A stretch of DNA of 64,000 nt from Blastomussa wellsi (GCA_947652115.1 OX393565.1:17333253-17397252), one strand, 5' to 3'. Positions 11,473 through 22,925 are shown, counted from the first letter of the stretch. Notes: generated by a model not told the origin, from the letters alone. Made by a program: numbers and translations.

Positions 11473-11625
11473 CTAAGGTGGCTGTTGATTAGAAAACACC
11501 TCAAGGTAGTTGTGAGTTCCAGCAGAAATTCAGATTTGGTTGGCAATCTGTTTTATCCCTAAGGTGGCTGTTGATTAGAAAACACCTCAAGGTAGTTGTG
11601 AGTTCCAGCAGAAATTCAGATTTGG
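11473..11625 (+). repeat. 86-bp direct tandem duplication
   Basis: The segment starting CTAAGGTGGCTGTTGATTAG at 11473 recurs at 11559 and matches through TTTGG (11539 and 11625). Two copies, almost identical, so recent. Confidence 0.9.
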
Positions 11626-11730
11626 CTGGGACCACCCCGGGTCAGTTGATAGTTTCAGCGAAAAATTAGATTTTGTTGGAAACTCGTCATAACTATCATT
11701 TTCCATACTGCTAGCGATACCAAACTATTT

Positions 11731-11952
11731 TTATTGAAGGTGGAAAACATACTCCATAATTTGAACTACAACGACGTTCTCGGGGTTTGACAGGCGCAAT
11801 ACACGAACAGTTGATTTTTCCGCTTCAACTGTTAAACATGTTTCTAATTGCAATAACGTTGTCCCATTATAGCGAGAAATGAAGAAAAGCAAACCGGAAG
11901 TAATTAAAAATATAACACAAACAGCGGTGATAAACATTTTAAGAAAATTCAT
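11731..11952 (-). CDS. Small ORF with signal-anchor-like N-terminus (uncertain)
   Basis: 73 codons beginning MNFLKMFITAVCVIFLI: a hydrophobic stretch of about 20 residues after a short start, like a signal peptide or type II anchor. The rest (residues 30-73) is soluble with no motif known to me. The stop codon overlaps an AATAAA on the minus strand (CAATAAAAA), a possible poly(A) signal. The 5' end is part of an inverted duplication whose other arm (12274-12364) repeats the first 17 codons on the plus strand. It could be a first-exon relic of a membrane-protein gene; expression is unproven. Confidence 0.3.
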   Translation of the reverse strand: MNFLKMFITAVCVIFLITSGLLFFISRYNGTTLLQLETCLTVEAEKSTVRVLRLSNPENVVVVQIMEYVFHLQ

Positions 11953-12364
11953 TTAATGAACTTGACGTTTCGTATGCTAAAAACGCTAGTCAACATGCAT
12001 TTTCAAAAGTGTAAACGTTAAAATTGGACAAGCTGTTTATACTGTAACAATGGGGGTCTGTAACCTAGACAGAAAACATCTTCATTAGAAATTTTAAAAC
12101 GTTTCAAACGGAAACTGACTGTCAAATGACACAATGGAAAAGCTGTCCTAATAAAGTAAAAGCTTTGCACTGCTGACATTGACATTCAATGCTGGTTGTA
12201 ACTCCTGAATAAACAAGGTCTCCTTTACCTTACCATGGTATTCAGTTTTTCCGGACGCCAAAATGTCAAAATTAAAATGTATGTTGACTAGCATACGAAA
12301 CGGCAAGTTCATAAAATGAATTTTCTTAAAATGTTTATCACCGCTGTTTGTGTTATATTTTTAA
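11905..12364. repeat. Inverted duplication carrying a leader-peptide start
   Basis: Arms 11905-12004 and 12274-12364 are about 90% inverted copies with a 270-bp spacer. Both arms encode MNFLKMFITAVCVIFLI reading outward. The left arm has an extra short AAAAACGCTA piece. The right-arm frame diverges after residue 17 and stops at about residue 32. Confidence 0.8.
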
Positions 12365-12438
12365 TCAAGCTACGATGGCCGAAGACCAAGAGTTTATATG
12401 GAAGTAATTAACTAAATCGTTATAAATAGCTTCCACAA

Positions 12439-12587
12439 TAGGCCATTTCCGAGTTCCCTTTTCCCTCCATTTCAAAACGAGTCTAAGTGCGAAACCATTC
12501 ATGTGAAAATGCGTTTGATTTGCATGAAAATGAACTTGCAGATAAGACAGATTCAGTTCGTTTTGACCCCAACCAGGAAATGGCCTA
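12439..12587. mobile_element. Short MITE with TAGGCCATTTCC ends
   Basis: Left end TAGGCCATTTCC and right end GGAAATGGCCTA are inverted copies 149 bp apart and include TA at both edges. No coding. The interior is AT-rich with further self-complementary stretches. Confidence 0.7.
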
Positions 12588-12880
12588 TGCACAGAGATAC
12601 CTATCTTGCAGGTGCAGAATTATTCAACGAGAAGGAAAAGTTCAAAGCCCGTTATTGGACTCTTATTATACCGGAAAATAGGAATTCTTTAATGCGCATT
12701 ATATGTGTATTATTTATACTATTACATTAAACTGCGTTACTACATTCTTTGAAAATACTCTGATCCTTAAAGCCCTTACGAAAGTGCACGATATGCACGG
12801 TAAACTAACATAAAATTGACTTACCCAAGAATACCCATGTGCAGTGATATCCAATCACATGACATGTATTGACATGATTC
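12588..12880. other. Upstream region of the GPCR gene, no gene seen
   Basis: Only short frames with stops. AT-rich up to the TATA-like box at 12884. Confidence 0.45.
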
Positions 12881-12883
12881 CGG

Positions 12884-12893
12884 GTATAAAAAT
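12884..12893 (+). promoter_or_regulatory. TATA-like box before the GPCR gene
   Basis: GTATAAAAAT lies 111 bp before the ATG at 13004, leaving room for a start site near 12915 and an untranslated leader of about 90 nt. Sequence evidence only. Confidence 0.45.
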
Positions 12894-13003
12894 CATCTCT
12901 CTCGAGGATATATTATTCACTGATTTGAAACTGTCGTACAAAGTTGAAAGCATTCGATCGAGTGATCCCGTTTGGACTCTGCACATCCAAATAAAGCAGA
13001 ACA

Positions 13004-13942
13004 ATGGCAACAGAAGACATCACTGGTCTTGGAAAACAGACTGAAATACTTGAACAACAACTTTGCTGGACTAGCGTGAGAGGGGGAATACAAGGACATT
13101 TTATATCTCTTTCAGTGGTCAATATTTTCCTATCCATTACTGCATTTCTTGGGAATGCTCTGATCCTAGCTGCTCTTCGCAAGGACACTTCTCTTCATCC
13201 GCCGTCAAAACTCTTGTTTCGTTCTCTCGCAACAACTGATCTTTGCGCTGGTCTTATTTTTGGGCCTGTTTATGTTACTGTATTGATGGCTGCGGCTCAC
13301 GAGAAATTCAATCTTTGTCGCTACGCAGTACTCACGACTTTAATTGTAAGTTATATCCTAAATACGGTGACTTTGTTTACAGTGACCACAATAAGCGTAG
13401 ACAGACTTCTCGCGCTGTTGCTGCGGCTGAGATATAGACAAGTTGTAACTTTGAAGCGAACATATGTAGCTGTAGTTACCTTTTGGGTTATTTCCTTTGC
13501 TGCTGGAACCTTGTACCTTGCAAATCACCAAATAACCATTTGGTGTGGTCGTATGGTCATTGCATTTTCTGTTGCAATCACGGTCCCCTTTTACTCCAAG
13601 ATTTTCCTTACCCTACGGCATCTTCAACCCCAGGTACAAAACAATATTCAACAACAAACGAATGAATCAACTCCACTGAATATAGCGCGATACAGAAAAG
13701 CAGTATCCAGTGCACTGTGGGTGCAGCTGACATTAGTTGCGTGTTATTTACCATACCTTGCAGTGGCAACTTTCGTGTTTAGAAATATATCTATATCGAA
13801 TAATCGTGCTTTGGATATAACAACAACTTTAGTCTTCTTAAACTCATCGTTAAACCCGATTCTTTACTGCTGGAAGATCAGCGAAGTAAAACAAGCCGTA
13901 AAGCAGACAATCAGAGACGCACTTTGCTGTTTATCGAGTTAG
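13004..13942 (+). CDS. Rhodopsin-class G protein-coupled receptor, intronless
   Basis: 312 residues with seven hydrophobic segments at roughly 33-56, 68-92, 105-130, 150-168, 176-198, 232-255 and 262-285. It is a plasma-membrane receptor coupling an unknown ligand to G proteins. Class A marks: GN in TM1 (LGNALILAAL), LATTDLCAG in TM2, SVDRLLALLL at the DRY site (Val-Asp-Arg, so Asp and Arg kept), CYLPY in TM6 without the usual CWxP, and NPILY (NPxxY) in TM7. Cys near 103 and Cys in extracellular loop 2 (WCGR) could form the usual disulfide. The C-tail is short and ends CCLSS, where palmitoylation is possible. The first ATG after the TATA-like box was chosen. One exon, as is common in expanded cnidarian receptor families. 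Ligand unknown. Confidence 0.88.
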   Translation: MATEDITGLGKQTEILEQQLCWTSVRGGIQGHFISLSVVNIFLSITAFLGNALILAALRKDTSLHPPSKLLFRSLATTDLCAGLIFGPVYVTVLMAAAHEKFNLCRYAVLTTLIVSYILNTVTLFTVTTISVDRLLALLLRLRYRQVVTLKRTYVAVVTFWVISFAAGTLYLANHQITIWCGRMVIAFSVAITVPFYSKIFLTLRHLQPQVQNNIQQQTNESTPLNIARYRKAVSSALWVQLTLVACYLPYLAVATFVFRNISISNNRALDITTTLVFLNSSLNPILYCWKISEVKQAVKQTIRDALCCLSS

Positions 13943-14267
13943 TTCGTTGTCGAGTTATGCATCTGTTATTCCTTACAAAGTAAAAAAGGAAGTTATTCGT
14001 GTAGATAGTCGTGTTACTCCTTACAAAGTTAAGCCAAAAAATGTAGATGGTCAAGAAGGCTCAGTTTCGCCAACACCTAGGTTAAGATTGAAAATTTTAC
14101 AACGTTCAAATGGCCGAATGATGCGGGCGAATGATAAAGGACAAGAAAATTTTCATATGTTCAAAGTCTTATCTATACTCCTCTCCTGAAATATGCTCGG
14201 CTATAACATGACGTCTAATCTCTTCCAGAAGGATTTTGGTTCGTACCAAGGAAAATTTTTGTTGTAA
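13943..14267. other. GPCR 3' flank
   Basis: An 80-codon plus-strand frame at 13947-14189 contains two similar IPYKVKK/TPYKVKP pieces from a short imperfect DNA repeat (CCTTACAAAGT). No start context, motif or homology I recognise, so I do not call it a gene. Confidence 0.4.
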
Positions 14268-14411
14268 TAGATCAAACACGAGCGACAGTGTTTCATCGGG
14301 ATATCCAAACACCGAGAAGAGAGTTGAAAATACGACGCGCAGCGGAGTATTTTTAATGAACTTCGAGGTGTTTGGATAGCCGATGAAACACTGTCTCGAG
14401 TGTTTGATCTA
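14268..14411. mobile_element. Foldback MITE, 144 bp
   Basis: Arms of about 46 bp (starting TAGATCAAACACGAG and ending CGAGTGTTTGATCTA) are inverted copies around a short AT/CG-rich centre. It would fold into one long hairpin. No coding. Confidence 0.8.
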
Positions 14412-14640
14412 TCTTCTCAATCGAAACTAAAACTACGGTGAAAACGAAGAAATAAAATCGTAAAAATCTATGCTAATTAAGATCACATTTCCAAACCACG
14501 GTTACGGTTCTGATTTCCTTTGTTTTAACGTGATGAATTATTAATGAGTTTGAGAAAGATTCTTCCGTATGCATATGCGCTAACAATTTAACGTCCCTTA
14601 AAAAAGGAGCCGAGGTTTTTAGGATATTGTTGGTAAACAA

Positions 14641-15350
14641 ATTCTTATGAGAGTAATTTCTGCTAAGGTTAATTTTAAAGAACTTCCCACTATATTGAAT
14701 TATAAAAGTAAAATAAGAATAATAAGATCCTGTATTTGTGAAACATATGTGGAATGTTTTCAGTTCAAAATACTGAATGACATTTTATTCACAAATTCCC
14801 GCTTAGCTAAGATAGGTTTGATACAAAGCGATCTTTGCACTTTTTGCAATACAGATGCGAAAACCATCATTTATTCTTTTACTGCATTTTCGGAAGAATT
14901 TGAATCTTATTGGATTGCTATAACCAAAGAACAAAGGAAACTCGAGTTAAAGACTATTTTAGTTGGTGTCACAGATACTAAATGCCCTCTGTTTAACTAC
15001 TTAATCGTTTTAGGTAAACTGCATTTATGGAACTGCCGCAGGAATAACATTCTCCCTTTTTTCCCCTTCCTTAAGGAACTAATTAAAAGAAAATATGAAA
15101 CTGAACGTCACATTGCTACCAAGTATAATAATATGAAGATACCAGAGGCTAAGTGGAAACCTGTTTTACTAGGCATATAGGTGTTTACCGAAAAACAAGC
15201 TGTAAAAAGTAGTGTAAGAATAGTAGTAGTCTAAGGAGGTATCATATAGTAAGTAGTATAAGTAACGTATTCTAAGTGGCATTGTAAGTAGAGTCTGTTT
15301 TGTTTTGTAAGTAGTGTTCTTCGTGTTGCAATAAAAAAAGATTATTTATG
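14641..15350 (+). pseudogene. L1-like non-LTR retrotransposon, 5'-truncated 3' end
   Basis: A 177-codon open frame (14647-15180) holds the L1-clade ORF2 C-terminus: FQFKILNDILFTNSRLAKIG, then the zinc-finger-like LCTFCNTD, then NYLIVLGKLHLWNCRRN and PFFPFLKELIKRKYETE. The second half of the CCHC-type finger is lost (IYSFTAF). An untranslated tail with AATAAAAAAAG near 15341 ends it. It is less decayed than the related fragment at 9246 and lacks RT and endonuclease, so the copy was truncated on insertion. Confidence 0.82.
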
Positions 15351-15517
15351 AACGCTTTCAGTCACTCTTTTATACAAAATTCAGACGAGAATCTATTCTC
15401 CATTTATTATATAAATTACTCATATCGATTCAGAAGAGTGAATATTGGAGAACTTCTAGCAAAAACATTACACGTAGACCATTTGCTGTATTAATCAACA
15501 CGCCATGGTTGTCTATC

Positions 15518-15759
15518 ACAGCGCGACGCGCCTAACTGTGGCGACCCAACAAACTTTTTTGACAGGTTATAATTATCCAATCAGAGAGCACGAATTTATT
15601 TGAGCTGTCCCGCCTCCTAGGAATTTTTCAAAGCTGTTCTCACGAAACCTGTCACGCTTTTAACAAGGAGGCGGGACAACTCAAACAAATTCGCGCTCTC
15701 TGATTTGCTAACGTGTCAAAAAATTTTGTTGGGTGGCCACACTAAGGTGCGTCGCGCTA
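15518..15759. mobile_element. Foldback element, 242 bp, near-complete palindrome
   Basis: Left arm from ACAGCGCGACGCG through CTGTCCCGCCTCCT and right arm from AGGAGGCGGGACA through GCGTCGCGCTAA are inverted copies over about 100 bp each. The loop is short (about 40 bp). No coding. Confidence 0.82.
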
Positions 15760-15760
15760 A

Positions 15761-15785
15761 CAGAGGGGCATTTTGTCTGCGCATG
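15761..15785 (+). repeat. Left arm of 25-bp perfect inverted repeat
   Basis: Starts CAGAGGGGCATTTTG. Its exact reverse complement is at 18872-18896, 3.1 kb away. A CAGRG start resembles hAT termini. GTCGCGCT lies just outside on both sides (15751-15758 and 18900-18907), an 8-bp direct repeat. Confidence 0.8.
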
Positions 15786-18700
15786 CGCCAAATAAATCAA
15801 AATTATCGATCATCGGCTCCATTTCAGCTTGCGAGTGCGCTTCCGTGGATTTTCAACTGGGTGATCTACGCACTTGGAAAGGTTTTATGAAGAAAAATGA
15901 AAGAGAACAACACGTTTATATAGACCTCTAACACGATGGATACTCGTAGTGTTTACTGTTTCTTCGGATGAGGATATTTTGACGATCAAACTGCGAACAA
16001 AACTCGAAAAATCCCCAAACCGATGGAGTTTCACATTTGATTTACAAACGTTCAAGATGTCTATATGAGACGAGAAACGTTGAAGGTTAGTCTAAAGATA
16101 TTGAGATTTTATGGGTTTAAATCATAGGTTATACTGTAAAGACGATCGTCAGATACATGGCCCTATTTAACAATGAATTTTTTAATTTCATCTGATTTTG
16201 CGTGCACTTCAAAGTGAATTTGCATTTTCTTTCGGACGGGGCCCAAGTTTAAAATCACTCCAGATAACGTTGTCTTTACTTTCTCTTTACGAACGTGAAG
16301 GACTGCAGGCTCGAAAAAATGTTCCGCTTTACAAGATTGTAATGATCGTATGTGAACTTTTGGTAAATGTTAATTCGGCATGTTTTAGTCGATTTTCCAA
16401 GCCGTGGATCACAGAGGTCTTTGGACTTGCAGCTCTAAAGTCTTCTGTAGAAGGTATGTAGTAATCTAATTATGCCGTGGTTACAGGCCCGTTATGTCAC
16501 ACTTAAACGTCAGTTTTTTTTTTCTGTTATCGTTTGAGAGGGAATTTTGTATTTGCATTTTTTTGTCTTCGAGTGCTCGCTTTAGTAAAAAGTGGAGAAT
16601 ATCTCTTTCATTTAACGGGGGCCCAAGATTCACAGTACCAGTAACACGTTCTTCATTTATTCCTCTTTCATTCTGTCTAGTTTATTTACCCAAGAAAAAT
16701 GTCTGCACCTTCTTGGCCTTCGCAGTCAAAGATGGCCGTTTTGTGTGTGTATATGTAGATTTCGAACCGAATGGCGTAAGCTTTATTTCGATAGGAGCTC
16801 GCCTGGTTTTTATTTCTCAACGACAACGATACGAATGCCGGGGAATGTTTGGAGAGCAGAATGGACTCTTTTTAAACCGTTTATATTAGAAGAAAATGTT
16901 TTGGAACAGCCGTCGATAATGTCCAAGTAAAAGGGGTGAAATTTGGAAATAGGTGTTTCTGTTAATTGGCATGTATTGCAAGTTGTATGTTTGCTTTCAG
17001 CACCTGTTTGTTTGCGTTTCAGGACTCCCAGGAGAGACAGCTGTTATACATGTAAGGAAAAATGCACACTGAGGTAAGAGTGGATTTACTGTTATTTACT
17101 GTGCTATATCCCAAATGCTAAGCAAATACTAAATGTATGTTAATATAAATAGAATAATTACTTAAAAAGGTATTTTTGCAATGTTTTGTATCCATTGGAC
17201 ACAAATAGAACCCTAATATAAACTTTACCACGAACAAAATAGAGTTATGAAGGTCCCTACATATACATGTATTAATTTATTTGAAGGCCATGTTAAAAGT
17301 GTTCTTATCTGCTTTTAAATTTGAGGTCTCTGTGGATTGATCCATGAATGAACGCACCATAAACCAAGATTGTGACAACTGAAGATGTAACTGATCATAA
17401 AAGCAATAGCAGGGCCACAAGACATTAGTGGGGTCATACAATTAAGTAGGGCTTGACCTAATGACCTCAGCGACAGTCAGAGATAAATTGTCTCTATTTC
17501 TCCAGGATAACTGAGGAAAGCATCGCTTAGCATGACATAGTACTAGAAATAATTGAAGCTAAGTATATGTAATGTCACGGTTAGTCAGTTTCAGTTGTAA
17601 ATCACTCATTCAAACCATGAAATATACATTGTATAACAAACAATATTTTATTGTATAGAATTGTAAGTATCGATGATATTACAAATCTGTGGTTTCATCC
17701 TTACTAACATATATGTTTATGTGATGGCTGAGTGTCTGATGATTGCCTCAGGCCAACAAAATGGCCAATAGAATGGCACAGTATGTATATATTGCCATAT
17801 ACAAAAAATAATATATAAATTAGAAAAGGTTTTGGAAAATAAAGTTAAATAGTTTGCACCAATATGTTTCTTTTGATACTCTCTTACATTTATCTGCACC
17901 CAAAAATTTTTAATAGTAATATTGCTTGCAAATGGTTGATGCATATTTTGCCAGCGGGAGGTGGGGTGGAGACTGGTATGTTTGTAACACAATAAGATAA
18001 GAGACAAATTTGTTGGAGCCCAAAGCTCAGATGAAACATCATCAGGCTCCAGTGACATCACCCTGTGCTATTGGCAGCTCATCAAGCAACAACCTGTCTT
18101 ATTTGTATCCAATTCACACATGATGTAATTGTTGAGTGCTGGGGTTCTTCGAGGTAGTATGTAAGGGATAGGTGCATGACCAGAATATGGCATTTGAAAT
18201 CCAAAATGTATTTGATGTTATACTGGTCCAGTGTGGTTTTGTTATCTATCTGCTCTAAATTAATAACACAGATGTCGATTACTTTCTGATACAATTTTGA
18301 ATTTTTCCTACATTTCTAAGAACCCAGCCTTTGATTTAACTACCATCTCGTCAGTGCTAATAGCACAAGCCAACTTTTCTTTCCTTGACATGGATACTTT
18401 CTGTTTCCTAGGTAGACTCATGTCAACAAACATAAGCGAAACAACTTTTTTTAATTTAATTTTTACAATTGCGAGAGCACTAAAGATTTACAGACAACAA
18501 TAAACTCTAATTTCTCAGATGTATTTTCATGCAACATAAGCGTGATATGATAGAGTGACCTTCCTGTTTTTGTTTCTGAATAGTTCTTCTACAACCAGAA
18601 ACGAGCAACGAGAATTGGTCCTGAATTCTGTAGTTGCTCCAAAGTTATTTCTAAGTCGTCCGTTTTAATATGCTGACCCATGCTTGTGCCTTCTGGAACG

Positions 18701-18871
18701 GACTATTGAGATTTTCCTCCCCTGACTTTTACACGATTCATAAAGCGAAAAAGAAAAACGACTACGTCAATTTATAACGAAAAGTTCTCGCGAATTTCGC
18801 TTCTCCACCATTTTTATGCGTGACGCAGGCGCACATCAGCGGTTACTCTCCTCAAAGTATTCTCTACGGAA
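15786..18871. other. 3.1-kb interval without a recognised gene
   Basis: Open frames of 60-131 codons occur (for example 16198-16461 and 16494-16889 plus, 17717-18061 and 18082-18294 minus), but none shows a domain, a good start or splice partners that I can join. It may be the interior of a non-autonomous transposon bounded by the 25-bp repeats, or host non-coding DNA. Confidence 0.4.
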
Positions 18872-18896
18872 CATGCGCAGACAAAATGCCCCTCTG
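18872..18896 (-). repeat. Right arm of 25-bp perfect inverted repeat
   Basis: Exact reverse complement of 15761-15785. Spacing to the outer GTCGCGCT is 3 bp here against 2 bp on the left. Confidence 0.8.
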
Positions 18897-19129
18897 CTCG
18901 TCGCGCTGTAAAACAGAACTTCTTGATCTTTTGAATTGGTATATGACGTTGTACTGTAACAGTGTCAGTCATTGAAACTGCGTCCTGGGCTCTAGCGGAG
19001 CTCTGGCGGCCCGAAGGGCCGCAAAGCGGAGTCCCATCACCATAGGGGAAAGACAACCGTGCATGCATAGAAACAGGAGAACCACAGCATTCAAGTTTTC
19101 ATGGTCGACACGGCCAGTGGCATGGATCG

Positions 19130-21115
19130 CGGGCACGTGCGCCCTACTGCATTGTTGCTCTCTATTTGACAAATACGATTCGAACCACTTCCGTTCTATG
19201 TTCGAGATGCCAAAACGTATCTTCATCTTCTTTAGAAATGCTTTTTTAATATCTAGAAAAAATGACGCCGTTCAATTTCCCATTATCCATATTCTCAAGC
19301 CATTCATCACATATTTGGTGAAGGTGGAGTGCTTTGGACGGAAACCTGGCTGAAATTTCGACAACATGCAGTTTTCAGTCAGGTAACCATATAGCTGACG
19401 GAAGACCTCTTTTTCAAAAACTTTACTCACAGCTGGTAAAATAGAAATGGGACGATAGGTCGCACATTACCGTCTGTCCCCAGATTTGAAAATCGGCGTT
19501 ACAAGTGCGCGTTTCCAGTCATCTATGTAAATTCCTGTCGCAAGAGAGAGGTTAAAGATGTACGTCAAAGACGGTGCAACTATACTTGCTGATAGTTTAA
19601 GGGTTTTAGGAGGAATTTTATCCAGGCCGGTTGTTTTATTTGCTTTTAAGCCTCTCAAAGTTGACGCAACGTTATCGACAGAAATTGGTGAGAATTTAAA
19701 CTGCGCGCATGGGAATTAATTGATATTGTCGTTGATAGTTTGGGCAGTATTGCACGATTCATCTTCGTAATCTGCTGCTAACGTCGGCCCAATATAGTCA
19801 TTCAAACCTTCAGCAATAGATTTAGGATCTGACACTAAGTTATCATTAACTGAGAGCTCGCTCAAATTGTTCGGTTTGTTATTCTTCCCCAATAATGTAT
19901 TGATGAGCGCCCAAGCTTTCTTAGGGTCGTTCGAACTGGAGCAGTCGTTAATCTTATCATGGAAAAATTTAGATTTGGCGTTACGCATTTGAATATTTAC
20001 TTCATTTCGCAAATTTTTAAAACTCTCCCAGTGGGCCTGTGAGGCAAATTTTATTGCCCGTTTTTTTGTGATAATCACGATTTCTCATGAGGTCCTTGAT
20101 ACGTGGAGTAATCCAGGGAACGGAATTCCTTCTTGTTCTTTTGTGTCGTATAGGTGCATGCCTATTTAATGCCTCAGTAAAAAAGGATTTCCATACGTTC
20201 CAACATGTGTTGGGATTATTGAATTGCTGAATCGCGTTCCAAGGCATTTGGGATAAGTCTTCAACGAAAAGCTCAGCATCAAAGTGCTTATAGTCTCTAA
20301 TTTCTCTCAAACCCGGATTAGTTTTTGGTAGCATAAATTTCCTCACTGCAGATATCAAACTGTGATCTGAAATTCCAATTTCAAGGTCTGAAATTCCAGA
20401 GGCATGTATGTTCTCTTTAACATTTGTTAAAACTAGATCTATCGTGGTGGGTGAAGTACCTGTCGCTCTGGTGGGTTTGTCTATTAATTGATCAATTTGG
20501 TATAGTGAACAGAGAAAAATAAGTTGTCGTGTGTGGGGATCCAATGAGACTTTACTAACATCACAATTAAGATCACCGACTAATATTTCCTCTCTGCTCT
20601 CGACGTCACACCGCTGAAAAAATGTCTCACACTCGTTAAGTAGGTCCATGTCCGAGTTTGGAGGCCTATGCCAAGTACATACAAGAAAGGATTTGCTATG
20701 TGGGCGGTTGATTTCAGCACAGACTATCTCGAGACTGCTAGGCACCAAGTCTTCCCTATCGGAAAACGGTATATTATCCCGAATATACAACACGACACCG
20801 CCTCCAGCTCTATTCCGATCTTTTCTAATAAGATTATAGCCAAGAATACTTATCTCATTGTCGGGTATTAATTCATCAATTTTAGACTCATTTATAGCGA
20901 GAATATCAAAAGGTGCGCCAAGTAAGACATACCTAATGTCATCAATATGTTTAAGTAAACTATTAACATTCAAACTGGCAATTTTGAAACCTTTTAGGTT
21001 AGCGACACTACGCATTGTAGAACCAAACTCACCTGTAATTGTATCATGACAAGCCTTGTCTACCGGCGTGGTTTCTTGTGTACTGGGGCACGTATTGGTC
21101 CTGACGCTAGCTGCA
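19130..21115 (-). pseudogene. CR1/L2-like non-LTR retrotransposon: endonuclease and partial RT
   Basis: Minus frame 21015-20017 encodes an APE-type endonuclease that nicks target DNA: FKIASLNVNSLLKHI, then DILAINESKID (catalytic Glu), the Y-x-x-x-R-x-x-R-x-G-G-G-V box at YNLIRKDRNRAGGGVVLY, VGDLNCD and GISDHSLI (Asp-His). A one-base frameshift near 20065 leads to the linker (FFHDKINDCSSSNDPKKAWALIN) and RT start (LRGLKANKTTGLDKIPPKTLK, 19467-19658). RT continues in fragments to YLSNREQ near 19160, then homology stops before the YADD box. A dead copy truncated at its 3' side. Confidence 0.85.
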
Positions 21116-21312
21116 TTAATTAGGGACCTTAAGCAAACACTTGAGGCGGTTAGGTGGAGGCGGCGATGGCCGCGCGGGAGTGGGTCGAGGCCGCCTCCTC
21201 TTGGCGCGAAATTTAGGATTTAAGCTGAGCGTGGAAGCGGCGACGAGCGACGGCAGTTTTACCTTCACTTTAGTGGTCCAATTTGACTTTGTTCGTGAAT
21301 TTGACAAGTATA

Positions 21313-22694
21313 ATGGCTACTTTTCGAGAAGTCCGAGACCTTCTAGCCTTTGCATGCTTTGAGGACATCATAGACGAGGACGAATTTCTGTTGTTGTGGG
21401 ATCTTAACACTTCGAAAAATCTTGACTTTCCTTACGAAGACTACGGTCGATTTGACCTGGACGAGATGGACGACTCAGAGTGTCTAGCAGAGTTTAGAGT
21501 CAAGAAACGCGACCTCCCGGACCTAGCTGCTGCCTTGCAAATACCGAATCAGTTTGTGTGCCATCAGCGGTCAGTAGCCGATGGAATGGAGGGACTTTGT
21601 ATGCTTCTCCGACGACTTTCATACCCATGCAGATACTCAGACATGATAGCGCGCTTTGGTCGGCCGGTGCCTGTTATGAGCATGGTCACAAATACTGTGC
21701 TGGATTATATCTTTACCACCCACAGTCACAGGATACTACAATGGAACCAAGCAATTTTGCAACCGGCACAGCTTCAAATATATGCTGATGCAGTCTCCTT
21801 AAAGGGAGCCGCATTGAACAATTGCTTTGGATTTATCGATGGTACTGTCCGGCCAATTTGCAGACCTGGAGAGCACCAACGCGTGGTGTATAACGGCCAT
21901 AAACGCGTTCATGCGCTTAAGTTTCAGTCTATTGCTCTTCCAAATGGACTCATCGCTAACATGTACGGCCCTGTTGGTAAGTATATTTGGTCTCCAGTAT
22001 CTTGTTTTCAGTGAAAGGGCGTATCCCCCTCTTTGTACAAGAAAAATGCAGTACATATATGGGACAATTGGTAACAGAGGGAGCCCCATGAAAGAAATCC
22101 TGGCTACATAATTGTTTTGAATGCCAGTCAAACAACTACTTTATTGTAATTTTTTTAAGTCAAAATAACATTTTTGCTCACCATTTTTTATGAAATAGTT
22201 CACAACAACACTCGGTTGTGGGTCATAACTTTTTCACCATGATTACAAAATCAAACACTGTAAAAATTTCTTTTTTTGCAGAGGGAAGGCGGCATGACTC
22301 TGGGATTTTAGCAGACTCACAATTACTGCCTCTGTTGAATCACCATGCATTATCACCAGGGGGACAGCTGATGTGCATCTATGGTGACCCTGCATATCCC
22401 ATGATGGCTCATCTGATCCAGCCATTTAGAAACAGGGTGTTGACCCCTCAGATGCAAGCATTCAATACGTCCATGAGCAAAGTTAGAGAATCTGTAGAAT
22501 GGTTGTTTAACGATGTTGCCACATCTTGGAAGTTTATAGATTTCAAGAAGAATTTAAAGATAGGGCTTAGTAGTGTGGGGAAAATGTACTTGGTATGTGC
22601 CATTCTACGAAATGCTTTGACTTGTCTCTATGGAAACATGACATCAGAGTACTTTAATCTAGACCCACCAACTCTGCAGGACTATTTTATTTAA
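21313..22694 (+). CDS. Harbinger transposase, two exons (21313-21976, 22282-22694)
   Basis: Nuclear DDE nuclease that cuts out and reinserts the element. Splicing at GTTG^GTAAGT (21976/21977) and TTTTTGCAG^AGGG (22281/22282) joins YGPV to EGRRHDSGIL, giving the family signature GPVEGRRHDSG and a 358-residue protein. Catalytic residues: Asp in FGFIDGT (exon 1), Asp in YGDPAYP and Glu in RESVEWLF (exon 2). The N-terminal 100 residues include a helix-turn-helix-like part (LLRRLSYPCRYSDMIARFGR). The start MATFREVRD at 21313 is preferred to an upstream in-frame Met at 21283 because its ATAATGG context is better. No stop or frameshift. Confidence 0.9.
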
Positions 22695-22925
22695 ACCAGC
22701 ATGAATAAGAGATGTAATCTGACAAGAGTTTTACTGAAACAGACTTTTAATAAATGCTTAGATAACTCAGTGTAACAAGTAAACAAATTCACATCTTATG
22801 ACCACTGCCCTCATTTTGACAAAATCAAACTGGTTTGAAAAATTTTACAATAAAGACAAATTTAAACCACAACTATGGAAAAAGCTCAGTTTGCATGTAT
22901 AATCTGAACAACAATAATCTGAACA

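Noticed and set aside
12365..12592. Overlapping short frames in the 12.4-12.7 kb region
   Set aside because: They fall within or next to a MITE with inverted ends and have no coding features.
13947..14189. 80-codon frame just after the GPCR
   Set aside because: No start context, no motif, driven by a short imperfect DNA repeat.
16198..16889. Two plus-strand frames (87 and 131 codons) as exons
   Set aside because: No recognisable protein, no convincing splice pair, biased composition.
19063..19353. Plus-strand frames opposite the CR1/L2-like RT
   Set aside because: They are antisense to recognised RT sequence and have no domain.
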